From: Yoonia sp. R2331
GTDB taxonomy: Bacteria; Pseudomonadota; Alphaproteobacteria; Rhodobacterales; Rhodobacteraceae
DNA: 64,000 nucleotides
Direction of reading: 5' to 3'
Assembly (NCBI RefSeq): GCF_041103235.1
Contig: NZ_JBGCUN010000001.1
Location: forward strand, 1,302,001 to 1,366,000
Part shown: positions 24,178 through 31,407 of the stretch, in pieces
Numbering within the stretch: the first letter of the stretch is position 1
Layout of the letters: each line of letters starts with the position of its first letter
Position numbers and translations under genes: made by a program
The notes under the pieces: model-generated
Told to the model about the DNA's origin: nothing
The model's input: the letters and a program-made list of their open reading frames with translations, nothing else
Database searches by the model: none

Positions 24178-24264
24178 TGGCGGTGGGCAGTGGTCTCGAT
24201 CCACATTCTTGAAAGAACGAAACGATTAGCAATCGCACCCCGGCACCTGCCGGGTTTACCCACC
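24178..24264 (-). tRNA. tRNA-Ser (anticodon GCU), phage-encoded
   Basis: Minus strand, 87 bases, ending three bases before the next tRNA. Acceptor stem GGTGGGT/GCCCACC, discriminator G and encoded CCA (24178-24180). The anticodon loop TTGCTAA gives GCU, reading AGC/AGU serine codons. The variable arm TTCTT-TC-AAGAA is long, as expected for serine. Deviations are a mismatch at pair 27-43, one at 49-65, and A instead of T at position 54 of the T loop. Structure supports a tRNA; function is less certain than for its neighbour. Confidence 0.65.
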
Positions 24265-24361
24265 TGTTGTTTTAGCGGGAACTGCTTTGTGATCGCTTCG
24301 TGTTCATAACACGCCCCGTTACACGAACAAGCCCAACAAATCAACCCGAAAGACTCTGACC

Positions 24362-24550
24362 ATGCGATTAGCCCTGATTTTGGTGCTGATTCTGACCGCC
24401 TGCACCCTTGCATGGTGGCAGGGCGGCACCGGCAAGCGTGAGGCTGATGCCCGCGCCGACACCCTCGAAAGGATCAACGATGCAGACACCAGCAAGGGCG
24501 ACCCTGCTGCTGATGACGCTTGGCTGCGTGATTGGCTGCACCGGAATTAA
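24362..24550 (+). CDS. Rz-like inner-membrane spanin subunit
   Basis: 62 residues: an N-terminal membrane anchor (MRLALILVLILTACTLAWWQ) followed by a charged periplasmic helix containing DTLERINDADTSKGDPAADD, a motif I recognise from Rz-like proteins of alphaproteobacterial prophages. It would span the periplasm with an outer-membrane lipoprotein partner to disrupt the outer membrane at lysis. The partner gene starts inside it in another frame, the classic Rz/Rz1 arrangement. Confidence 0.65.
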   Translation: MRLALILVLILTACTLAWWQGGTGKREADARADTLERINDADTSKGDPAADDAWLRDWLHRN

Positions 24551-24686
24551 CGACGCCACGGGGCTAGAGGCCCTGCGCGACCCACTCACGGCCCTGACAG
24601 AGGGCGTGGTGGCCCGCGATTGGGACAAGACAACATCTTCAACCCGCGACGTGCTGGCGACGTGGGATGCAGCATTAGGAAACTGA
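24480..24686 (+). CDS. Rz1-like outer-membrane spanin lipoprotein
   Basis: 68 residues from ATG 24480, nested in the +1 frame of the Rz-like gene and extending past it. The N-terminus TPARATLLLMTLGCVIGC is a lipoprotein signal with a lipobox ending at VIGC, followed by a short hydrophilic mature part (TGINDATGLEALRDPLTALT). Nesting plus lipobox fit an o-spanin. Proline content is lower than in lambda Rz1. Confidence 0.65.
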   Translation: MQTPARATLLLMTLGCVIGCTGINDATGLEALRDPLTALTEGVVARDWDKTTSSTRDVLATWDAALGN

Positions 24687-24687
24687 C

Positions 24688-25812
24688 ATGCAGCTTGGAA
24701 TTTCAATGGGCCTCACGCAGGCGCGCGCTACGGCTGTGTCTGCGGGCGTCACAGTCACCACAGACACCGGCATTCCGCTATTCACTGGGCAGCAAACCGG
24801 CGATGAGCTGGTGCTGACGGACCAGCCCTATGCTGGCACGTACACCATCCCCGATGTGAGCGGCGGGCCGGTCTATCTGAAAGCCCCGGTTATCACGACC
24901 AACACGGGGCAGGGCGAGACACAGACGGCCACACCGGGGCTGGTGGCCTATGATAACAGCCTTGGCACGGTCACAATCTCTGGCATTTGGCAGGCCGATG
25001 CGGTGGACATTTCGGGCGAAACGGGCCTGACGTACACCATCGGCGTAGATGACGTTGATCTGCGCTATCGCGAGACTGCCAGCCAGCCTTCACTGACAGC
25101 GGCCAATTCAAATTCCAACGTGGTTGCAATCCCGGCGGCGTCTTTCGCCCCCACGGACCTTGGGTCTAAGTTGAAGTTGTGGCTAGACTTCACGGACACA
25201 AGCACGCTCTACCAGACAACGGACACCTCAACGCCCGCTGACACTGCCGCTGATCCCGTAGCGCGGGTTGATGATAAATCCGGCAACGGCAACCACTTCA
25301 CACGGTCAACGTCTTCACCTTTGCCAGAGGTCAGCGCCAACGGGAATGTCGTGTTTGTCGCTGATGAATACCTCAAAGGGCAGACCAACGACACGTGGCA
25401 CCAAGCAGTCACGGACGGCACCTATTGCGCTTCTATCAAGACCGATGACCAAGACGGATTCATGTTGCTCAATTCGCGGCTGACTTCGAGTTGGTTTGGC
25501 ATCTGCCAGAACTCAACCAGCACTGCGCTAGATGCGAACTCTGGAACGGTGACTTACCGCAAAAACGGGGCGGCGATCACGCCCAGCACCCGGAATGACA
25601 TGCGGCTGGAATATGCCACTGACACAACCCTCGTCGCCACCGCGCAAGGTTTGGACCTGTCCGGCTGGCCCAATGACGCTTGGCTAGGGGCTTACGCCTC
25701 TAATGGCTCCCTGAGTTTTGCGGGTGAAATGAATGAGGTTGTGATTGCGGACGGCTTGACGACAGCCGAACGGGACAGCCTTGAAACCTACATGGCAAGG
25801 CACAACGCATGA
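24688..25812 (+). CDS. LamG/concanavalin-like virion protein
   Basis: 374 residues, starting one base after the spanin stop. Residues 1-140 are beta-rich. From ~155 a LamG-like jelly-roll appears: LGSKLKLWLDFTDTSTLYQT, then VARVDDKSGNGNHFTRSTSS, and the terminal NEVVIADGLTTAERDSLETY strand-helix typical of such lectin domains. It likely binds glycans on the host surface or virion. It overlaps the start of the next, beta-helix gene by 4 bases, suggesting a joint second receptor-binding module. Confidence 0.7.
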   Translation: MQLGISMGLTQARATAVSAGVTVTTDTGIPLFTGQQTGDELVLTDQPYAGTYTIPDVSGGPVYLKAPVITTNTGQGETQTATPGLVAYDNSLGTVTISGIWQADAVDISGETGLTYTIGVDDVDLRYRETASQPSLTAANSNSNVVAIPAASFAPTDLGSKLKLWLDFTDTSTLYQTTDTSTPADTAADPVARVDDKSGNGNHFTRSTSSPLPEVSANGNVVFVADEYLKGQTNDTWHQAVTDGTYCASIKTDDQDGFMLLNSRLTSSWFGICQNSTSTALDANSGTVTYRKNGAAITPSTRNDMRLEYATDTTLVATAQGLDLSGWPNDAWLGAYASNGSLSFAGEMNEVVIADGLTTAERDSLETYMARHNA

Positions 25813-28112
25813 CCTTCACACTCACAGGCGCGGCAGGCCAGCGGATGCGCGGCAGTTTGCGGCGCGGCGGCTCAACCCTCGCCACTTTCGATGTCCTGTC
25901 CTACGGCACGCCTCAAAGCACCGACAACAATGGATGGGGGCCAGTGACCCCCGGTGCGACTGCCACCATTCGGCTGGTAAAGCGGTCTAACCTGCAAGTC
26001 GCGCCGGAAGGCATGTTCTTTGAGGTTGATCTGACCGGCTTTGACACCGCTGGCCCGGTTGACGCAGACGCCTACAACCCGCAGCGTCATGATGTCTATT
26101 ATTTCTGGGACTTTGGCGATCCGGGTAGCCAGTTCACCGAAACCGTGAACGTCATGGCCCACCAGCGCGACGCAAACAAAGGCTACGGCCCGACCGCCGC
26201 CCACGTCTACGCAGCACCCGGCAACTACACCGTGTCCTGTCTTGTTGTTGAACCGTCCAGCGGCAAGGTTGCTATCGCGCTATTTCAGATCGGCGGGGGC
26301 GGCGCAGACACCCCTGCAATCCAAGACCCTGATACGGTCTTTGCTGACGGCCTGACCATCATCGTGGACGACACAGGCACCGGCCTGCCTGCCTATCCAA
26401 ACGCCATTGTGCAGACCACACCGGCGGGCGCGGAAAGCTACGCCAACAACAAAGCCGGTCCGTTCCGCATCATGATGATGGATGACCAGGAGTATGACTT
26501 CGGCGGCTTTGGCGTCACGTCGCTCTCGCCTTCGCTGCATTTCGTGCGATCCGGCACCGGCACGGCCAAGCCGAAAATCAACCACACCAGCGGCAGCCGC
26601 ATGTTCTATTTCGTCGGTTGGGACCCCAGCAACGTGAAAGACTGCGTTGTTAGCGGGTTGGACTTTGACGGAGGGTGGGACAGCACCACGGAAAGCGGGC
26701 GCAGCGGGGGCAATTCGTGCTTTTCGCAGTCCACCGATCAGGGCAGCTATCTGCTGGTCACTGAATCCGAAGTGCGTAATTTCGGCGCGCACGCGTATGT
26801 CGCGATCAGCTTCACCAATGAGCTGGGCGTCCGCATGTTCCACAACATGGTCAGCGAAGGCAGCCGGTCGTATCACTTCTATGAGGAAATCAACGCGCCC
26901 GTGGCCTACTTGGGTGTGCGCGGCATGTCCAACGTCAATGCGCTGTCCGGTGGGCCAAGGAACGACTCCCACAATGACGCCGCCATCGTGCGCTTCCAGA
27001 GCGCAACGAACGTGGTCATGGATGGTTGCGACATCTTTGTCCGCACGGGGTGGTTTGAGAACGCTTTTGGCCTTCACACTCAGCAAGCGGCGGTGCGCTT
27101 CGACCAGCGCCAGAACCGTGGTTCTCGCATGAACATGCAGCGTTGCAGCATTGAGGGCAGTATGTCCATTGCCCGCATGAACAACAACGTGCAGGTGAAC
27201 GCGGGCAATATTTTAGTCGAGCGCAACATTCTGCAAGGCACAGCCTTCGACGGAAACTTGGCAATCATTGAGCGCGGCGGGACCATCATTCGCAACAACA
27301 TCTGCCTTGTTCCAGACGTTGCGCGCTTTGACTTCTTCGGACTATTTGACCCGAGCCACTTCTTTAAGGCTGTGGCCTACGACGATGCTGGCGCGCAGCA
27401 GGGCAACCCGACAGAGGCTTACGCCGCGCCCTTGCGCATTTACAACAACACATGCGTTTCCATGCTGTCCGCTGCCAACGGGCTGCCCGCGTCTCTGGGT
27501 GTTCTGACGCAATCAGGATATTCAGATGTCACGGTGGCGAACAACGTGGAACACTACCCCAACGCCTCGCCTGCCGTTGTCCCGCAAGGGCCGATGGTGA
27601 ACCTGACGACGTGGACGCCGCGCCACAACGGATATCGGTCGATGTACGAGATTGTGAACCACGACCTCGTTTCTGACGTTCCTGATGGCGGTACAGTAAC
27701 GATCCCATACAACGCGGGACGCGGGGCCTCTGACTACACCAGCACACTTGAGGCGCATCGTTTCGCGATCATGGGAGGGAGCGGCAACCGGCAGGTTTAC
27801 AACTTTGCTCGGGATGACCTGACTCCATCCTCAAAGAGGGACGTTCCAGTCTCATTCGGCGCATCAGACTTCACGGTAACCAACGACACCGGGGAGACAT
27901 GGACAGTCGGGGCTATTCGCATGGTCCTGTTCTGCCGTGATAGCCCGTTGGCCTTTGGCGATTATGCCTCACCAGCGGTTAACAGCTATCCGGTCGGGAT
28001 CGACGGCGACTCTGCGGCTGACGGGGCTGCAACGGGGGCGGTCAAGGCATCTGCGGACTTCTACGGGGATAAGCGCGCAACGCCCTCTGTCGGGGCGCTG
28101 GAACCTGCTTAG
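25809..28112 (+). CDS. PKD plus beta-helix tail protein, second tailspike candidate
   Basis: 767 residues. Residues ~60-165 resemble a PKD domain (YYFWDFGDPGSQFTETVNVM, then AAHVYAAPGNYTVSCLVVEP). From ~230 to 620 a right-handed beta-helix of short repeated coils follows (VKDCVVSGLDFDGGW, VVMDGCDIF, NILVERNILQG, TIIRNNICLV). There is a separate C-terminal beta domain. It has no P22-type attachment domain, so it may bind through the LamG partner or be a depolymerase fibre. Confidence 0.75.
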   Translation: MTFTLTGAAGQRMRGSLRRGGSTLATFDVLSYGTPQSTDNNGWGPVTPGATATIRLVKRSNLQVAPEGMFFEVDLTGFDTAGPVDADAYNPQRHDVYYFWDFGDPGSQFTETVNVMAHQRDANKGYGPTAAHVYAAPGNYTVSCLVVEPSSGKVAIALFQIGGGGADTPAIQDPDTVFADGLTIIVDDTGTGLPAYPNAIVQTTPAGAESYANNKAGPFRIMMMDDQEYDFGGFGVTSLSPSLHFVRSGTGTAKPKINHTSGSRMFYFVGWDPSNVKDCVVSGLDFDGGWDSTTESGRSGGNSCFSQSTDQGSYLLVTESEVRNFGAHAYVAISFTNELGVRMFHNMVSEGSRSYHFYEEINAPVAYLGVRGMSNVNALSGGPRNDSHNDAAIVRFQSATNVVMDGCDIFVRTGWFENAFGLHTQQAAVRFDQRQNRGSRMNMQRCSIEGSMSIARMNNNVQVNAGNILVERNILQGTAFDGNLAIIERGGTIIRNNICLVPDVARFDFFGLFDPSHFFKAVAYDDAGAQQGNPTEAYAAPLRIYNNTCVSMLSAANGLPASLGVLTQSGYSDVTVANNVEHYPNASPAVVPQGPMVNLTTWTPRHNGYRSMYEIVNHDLVSDVPDGGTVTIPYNAGRGASDYTSTLEAHRFAIMGGSGNRQVYNFARDDLTPSSKRDVPVSFGASDFTVTNDTGETWTVGAIRMVLFCRDSPLAFGDYASPAVNSYPVGIDGDSAADGAATGAVKASADFYGDKRATPSVGALEPA

Positions 28113-28130
28113 GACTGCTCTTTGTGGTCT

Positions 28131-28361
28131 TCAGTTTGGGCGCTGAAACTCATGCTGCCCCCAATGCTTGATTAAATGCTCGCGCATCCCTTCATGTATC
28201 GCGTCCAGATATCTTAGGGCGTAATCGAGGTCATGTCCGCCCTGCTGCGCGCCCCCACCGATACCTGTGGCCAAGGCATCCGCTTGAGCAAAGAACGACG
28301 GTTCTGTCGCTTGCCCAGCAACAAGGTCCAGAATTGCTTGAGCCATCTGATCGCGTGTCAT
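28131..28361 (-). CDS. Hypothetical small protein of the leftward block
   Basis: 76 residues on the minus strand (TRDQMAQAILDLVAGQATEP, then DLDYALRYLDAIHEGMREHL), predicted helical and soluble. Its start overlaps the stop of the next gene upstream (ATGA), so it is part of a leftward operon of four genes that runs against the tail genes. No family recognised. Confidence 0.6.
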   Translation of the reverse strand: MTRDQMAQAILDLVAGQATEPSFFAQADALATGIGGGAQQGGHDLDYALRYLDAIHEGMREHLIKHWGQHEFQRPN

Positions 28362-28507
28362 TCGCCCGTCCCCATCGCCGCATCTGCCGCTGCATTGGTC
28401 GCGCGCACCATAGCGTCAATGTCAGCGTCCTCTTTGGCGTGGCGGGCGTCAATGGCGTCAAGGCGGGCCTCTATAGTGGCGATGCGTTCGTCTGTCGTCT
28501 TGGTCAT
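28358..28507 (-). CDS. 49-aa coiled-coil protein
   Basis: ATG complement at 28505-28507; 49 residues with clear heptads (DERIATIEARLDAIDARHAK). The stop overlaps the following ATG. Small coiled-coil proteins of this kind are common accessory genes in phages. The clean coupling on both sides supports it as real. Function unknown. Confidence 0.55.
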   Translation of the reverse strand: MTKTTDERIATIEARLDAIDARHAKEDADIDAMVRATNAAADAAMGTGE

Positions 28508-28518
28508 GATCTGGTTCC

Positions 28519-28710
28519 TTAGGTTGTTGCTATCGACGCCTTGAATGCCGCCGCTGTTTCCGGTGATGGCATTGCCAATTCGGCCTGCGCCTGCATGTGG
28601 AATGCCAACCCAATGGCTCGGTGCATCGGCTTGATACCTTCCTCTGCCATTTGCTGCACAGCGACCTCTGTGATTGCCATTGCGCGGGTGAGGCTTTGTT
28701 CGTCGTTCAT
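28519..28710 (-). CDS. Hypothetical small helical protein
   Basis: 63 residues (NDEQSLTRAMAITEVAVQQM, then GIKPMHRAIGLAFHMQAQAE), amphipathic helices, no metal site or membrane span. It lies between the XF1762-like gene and the coiled-coil gene in the leftward block with short spacers. The upstream side shows AAAGGAACG before its start. Function unknown. Confidence 0.55.
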   Translation of the reverse strand: MNDEQSLTRAMAITEVAVQQMAEEGIKPMHRAIGLAFHMQAQAELAMPSPETAAAFKASIATT

Positions 28711-28722
28711 GCGGGCGTTCCT

Positions 28723-29178
28723 TTATGATGCTTCCCACAGGTGCTTATGCGCTGTGGGTGATTTCATGGATTTTCGAGGTCGCGACGGCACGGACCATTC
28801 GCCGCCGCCGCGCTTGCCAATTAGCTTCCAACCAGCTGCGCGAAGGCTTGCGCCACCTTCATCGGGCAGGGTGTAGGTGCCAATTCTTGTGAAGCCCAAA
28901 GCAAACGCCGCACGGGAGGCTTTGCCGTAAAGAAATGAGCAAGCGTTTCTGGTGCCATCGGTACACAGGCGGGTGACTTCGGCGGTCAGTCCATCGTCAC
29001 GGTGCCGGGACACTGGACGCCCAACGATCACCACGCCACACAGCCTGCCTGCCTGAAAGCAACCGATGCTATACAGGTGACCGACAACCGGCGGGTGGTG
29101 CCGATGGTGGTCGCGGACAAATGCGTTTGCTTCATCTAGTGATATGCGGCCATGCGACAATATGCTGACGTTCCTCAT
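28723..29178 (-). CDS. XF1762-family, GNAT-like phage protein
   Basis: 151 residues. The motifs HRHHPPVVGHLYSIGCFQ, then TAEVTRLCTDGTRNACSFLY, FTRIGTYTLPDEGGASLRAA and WKLIGKRGGGEWSVPSR define the XF1762 family, widespread in phages and mobile elements. Its pattern resembles a GNAT acyltransferase fold, and comparison with Mu Mom-type DNA-modifying proteins is worth making, but no activity is proven. It is the promoter-proximal gene of the leftward block, divergent from the serine recombinase. Confidence 0.75.
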   Translation of the reverse strand: MRNVSILSHGRISLDEANAFVRDHHRHHPPVVGHLYSIGCFQAGRLCGVVIVGRPVSRHRDDGLTAEVTRLCTDGTRNACSFLYGKASRAAFALGFTRIGTYTLPDEGGASLRAAGWKLIGKRGGGEWSVPSRPRKSMKSPTAHKHLWEAS

Positions 29179-29193
29179 AGTAGAGAATTATTT

Positions 29194-29307
29194 GTTACAA
29201 TGAATGTCTACTCTAAGTTGGGCATTCAGGCAAGAAAAAAGTTTACAATGAAATGCAAAATGAGATATATGGATTTTTGAAGGCAGAAAGTGAAAAGTTC
29301 ACAATGA
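29194..29307. promoter_or_regulatory. Three GTT(N)ACAATGA repeats in a divergent promoter region
   Basis: GTTACAATGA (29194-29203), GTTTACAATGA (29241-29251) and GTTCACAATGA (29297-29307) are in the same orientation, 47 and 56 bases apart, in an AT-rich 168-base gap between the leftward block and the rightward recombinase. They could be operators for a shared repressor or subsites of a recombinase-binding (res/att-like) region. Confidence 0.5.
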
Positions 29308-29346
29308 CTCGACTCGATCAGGCGACTCAGTTCAGTAACCTCATCC

Positions 29347-30054
29347 ATGGATGGAAGGTTTCTAATTGGGTATGCGCGGGTCTCGACAGAGGATCAGGAT
29401 TTGCGCTTGCAGGTGCAGGCCATGGAGCGCTACGGCGTGCCACCCGGTCGCATCATCAAGGAAAAGATGTCGGGCAAGTCCCTGCGCGGGCGCAAGCTGA
29501 ACACAGCGCTCAAGTATCTGCGCCCTGGGGATCGGATTGTCGTCTGGAAGCTGGACAGGCTGGCTCGGTCGGTCAAAGACATGATCCGCGTTGTGGAAAC
29601 CATCGAAAAGGCCGGGGCCGATCTGGTCAGTCTGACAGAGGGCGTGGACACATCTACCGCGATGGGCCGGTTCTTCTTTCACATCATTGCCTCAATCGCA
29701 GAATTGGAGAGAGGCATGATATCTGAGCGGACAAAGGCCGGGATGGCCGCGCGCAAGGCCAAAGACCCTGACGTAAAGTGGGGCGCAAAGCACTGGTTTG
29801 ACGACTTCCCGAAGCGCCGCAAGCATGTGCAGGGCCTTTACAACGCTGGCGAGTTCACCTTGCAGCCCAACGGCAAGGGCGGCGTGAAGATCAAGGGCAT
29901 GTCTGCGCTGGCGCTGATGGCCGAAATCAACGCGCCCGGCGTCATTGGTGATGCTTTGCCGGTCAAGAATGCTGAGACGATCCGTCGCTGGCTGCGCGCC
30001 GGTGCGCCGGGGCTGGATTACACGCTGGATGCTGGGGAGGCGGGCGATGTTTGA
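29347..30054 (+). CDS. Serine recombinase (resolvase/invertase type)
   Basis: 235 residues. IGYARVSTEDQDLRLQVQAM carries the nucleophile Ser13. GDRIVVWKLDRLARSVKDM and AELERGMISERTKAGMAARK complete the resolvase catalytic domain and E-helix. The C-terminal ~90 residues include a basic helix-turn-helix-like segment. The size matches small resolvases and invertases, not large serine integrases. It may resolve phage dimers or invert a segment; an integrase role is possible but less typical. No invertible repeats were found by eye. Confidence 0.85.
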   Translation: MDGRFLIGYARVSTEDQDLRLQVQAMERYGVPPGRIIKEKMSGKSLRGRKLNTALKYLRPGDRIVVWKLDRLARSVKDMIRVVETIEKAGADLVSLTEGVDTSTAMGRFFFHIIASIAELERGMISERTKAGMAARKAKDPDVKWGAKHWFDDFPKRRKHVQGLYNAGEFTLQPNGKGGVKIKGMSALALMAEINAPGVIGDALPVKNAETIRRWLRAGAPGLDYTLDAGEAGDV

Positions 30055-30214
30055 GCGCGGCCAAGTTGTGATGTGCCATCCACTGAGATGGTCAGAACCG
30101 GGGGAGGTGAAGATTATGGCCGTTGCGGATGGCTATGCAATGGTGCGTCGAAAAGGCTGTATGCCATTCGTTGCGTCCTTGAGGGAGCTTCACATTAAGG
30201 AGGATCGGGGCTGA
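30047..30214 (+). CDS. Small beta-rich hypothetical protein, 55 aa
   Basis: ATG 30047 lies inside the recombinase end, behind GGGGAGGCGGGCG. The 55-residue product (FERGQVVMCHPLRWSEPGEV, then KIMAVADGYAMVRRKGCMPF) looks like a small SH3/KOW-like barrel. It is the first of a string of six tiny coupled genes linked by the same ribosome-binding cassette. Function unknown. Confidence 0.55.
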   Translation: MFERGQVVMCHPLRWSEPGEVKIMAVADGYAMVRRKGCMPFVASLRELHIKEDRG

Positions 30215-30375
30215 TGCGGTTTTCAAAGAAGATTGCTTATGTTGCTGTATTTGTTGGCCTCATGGGTGTGTTTCGTGACAAGCCGGTCTTAGAGCTGTCG
30301 GCCTTCATCATGCTTTCATCCGCGTGCATATGCCGGTCGATTGAAGATCACACAGGGGAGGCGGGCGATGGCTGA
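30214..30375 (+). CDS. 53-aa membrane protein
   Basis: ATG 30214 overlaps the preceding TGA (TGATG). The 53 residues have a basic start and two hydrophobic stretches (IAYVAVFVGLMGVF and LELSAFIMLSSACICR), ending EAGDG, the peptide encoded by the repeated cassette. The AAGGAGGATCGGGG ribosome-binding site is strong. Probably a small inner-membrane protein; role unknown. Confidence 0.5.
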   Translation: MRFSKKIAYVAVFVGLMGVFRDKPVLELSAFIMLSSACICRSIEDHTGEAGDG

Positions 30376-30601
30376 ATTGGTCGCGTTTTCTGTTTATCTA
30401 GCTGGCGTAATTGGGGTCATGAAGTCACCGTATGATTTTGCTCGTGCAGAAATGGACGGGAAAGTGGTCAATATCTCCGCTGACGAGCGCCGCTTTGTTC
30501 GCGTTTGCCTCGCGCTGATTTGGCCTTGGTGGGCAGTTTATCTCTACACCTCGACAAGTTTGTTTCGGGCATCGGACAACGCAAAGGAGGCGGGCGAATG
30601 A
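30368..30601 (+). CDS. Small membrane protein, 77 aa
   Basis: ATG 30368 within the cassette copy at 30355; its first codons (MAELVA) are repeated at the start of the gene at 30939. 77 residues with two hydrophobic segments (VAFSVYLAGVIGVM, VCLALIWPWWAVYLYTS). It ends EAGE where the next cassette begins. No recognised family. Confidence 0.55.
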   Translation: MAELVAFSVYLAGVIGVMKSPYDFARAEMDGKVVNISADERRFVRVCLALIWPWWAVYLYTSTSLFRASDNAKEAGE

Positions 30602-30765
30602 CGATGTTTTTCACAAGACTTATTTGCAGGTTTCGCGGGCCGGGGCTATACACCGCTTTTGGTCGTCGCGCCCGTGCTGGAGATCGGGTGATGATCTGGA
30701 AACCTCATAAGGTGGGTGACCGGGGGCTCGCGTATTTGTCTGAGAGGGGCAAGGCTGATGACTGA
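30598..30765 (+). CDS. Small basic hypothetical protein, 55 aa
   Basis: ATG 30598 behind AAAGGAGGCGGGCGA and overlapping the preceding stop (ATGA). The 55 residues are basic (FFTRLICRFRGPGLYTAFGR, then DRVMIWKPHKVGDRGLAYL), resembling small single-domain phage proteins of the right arm. Its stop overlaps the next gene. Function unknown. Confidence 0.5.
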   Translation: MTMFFTRLICRFRGPGLYTAFGRRARAGDRVMIWKPHKVGDRGLAYLSERGKADD

Positions 30766-30946
30766 TCCCGAAATTCTAAAGGGTTTGCTGGATGGTGAGT
30801 TTTCGTCGCTAACCATCGGCTTCAATGATGACCACGCCTGCAATTACGCCACAGCCCAGCAATTCCACGACGAGTGGGGTTTTTATGGGGGCGGCGCTGA
30901 CTGTCGTATTGAGTGGGTGTCAGAAAAGGAGGCGGGCGATGGCTGA
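30758..30946 (+). CDS. Small acidic hypothetical protein, 62 aa
   Basis: ATG 30758 overlaps the preceding gene by 8 bases. The 62 residues (TDPEILKGLLDGEFSSLTIG, then ACNYATAQQFHDEWGFYGG) are acidic and aromatic, with two cysteines, ending EAGDG in the cassette copy at 30924. Similar short proteins occur in roseobacter prophage right arms but have no assigned role. Confidence 0.55.
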   Translation: MTDPEILKGLLDGEFSSLTIGFNDDHACNYATAQQFHDEWGFYGGGADCRIEWVSEKEAGDG

Positions 30947-31205
30947 GTTGGTCGCAAGTTCCTTCAACCACATGTGCTATTTCGGACCGCCGGACCCGTT
31001 GGATCGGCGGCGTCTGTATGCGGGCGGGCGACTTGTTGACGACGAAGCGGGGACAGAACGCTTGCTGAACTTCAAGGACGTGATGCGGATCGAGGCCGAG
31101 GCTCTTTCTTCGCACTTGCCACCCGAAAACCCTTGGTCCTGGCACCTTGCCAAGATTAGGGCCAATCAGAGTTCCTTAGACCACACAGGGGAGGCCAAGG
31201 GCTGA
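30939..31205 (+). CDS. Hypothetical protein, 88 aa, last intact gene of the cassette string
   Basis: ATG 30939 in the cassette copy at 30924, starting MAELVA like the gene at 30368 although the rest differs. 88 residues (FNHMCYFGPPDPLDRRRLYA, then LLNFKDVMRIEAEALSSHLP), soluble. It ends EAKG where a degenerate cassette copy leads into a broken gene. Function unknown. Confidence 0.55.
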   Translation: MAELVASSFNHMCYFGPPDPLDRRRLYAGGRLVDDEAGTERLLNFKDVMRIEAEALSSHLPPENPWSWHLAKIRANQSSLDHTGEAKG

Positions 31206-31407
31206 CCCTCCTATCCACCCTCCGCGACCACACGCTGCACCTTGATTCGAGAACGGCCATAGCGCGGGTCTGGACTGCAACACCCTCCCACAGGACGCCA
31301 CAGTGGCCCAGATCGCCGCCAAGGCACGCTGCAAGGAATGCGGTGCGTCCGTGAGGGCAGACGGATACGGCGTGCGGATCATTCGGAAGCTGCCGGGGGA
31401 TCAGTGA
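31202..31407 (+). pseudogene. Frameshifted zinc-ribbon gene remnant
   Basis: After the fifth cassette the expected ATG reads CTG (31202). The first frame gives LTLLSTLRDHTLHLD. A shift near 31,246 into another frame then gives ENGHSAGLDCNTLPQDATVA and QIAAKARCKECGASVRADGY, ending at TGA 31405-31407. Adding one G would read HLDCENGHSAGLDC through in one frame. The CxxC knuckle suggests a small zinc-ribbon protein disrupted by one deleted base and start-codon loss. Alternatively it is a chance match. Confidence 0.5.

Larger units (their letters stand above)
30034..31204 (+). repeat. Repeated ribosome-binding/start cassette linking tiny genes
   Basis: Copies at 30034-30049, 30355-30384, 30584-30600, 30924-30955 and a diverged one at 31179-31204 share GGAGGCGGGCGATG. 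The second and fourth share about 28 bases including GATGGCTGARTTGGTCGC. Each copy encodes the end of one gene (EAGDG-stop, EAGE or EAKG) and the Shine-Dalgarno sequence and start of the next. The second and fifth also share the CACACAGGGGAGGC lead-in. Confidence 0.75.
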
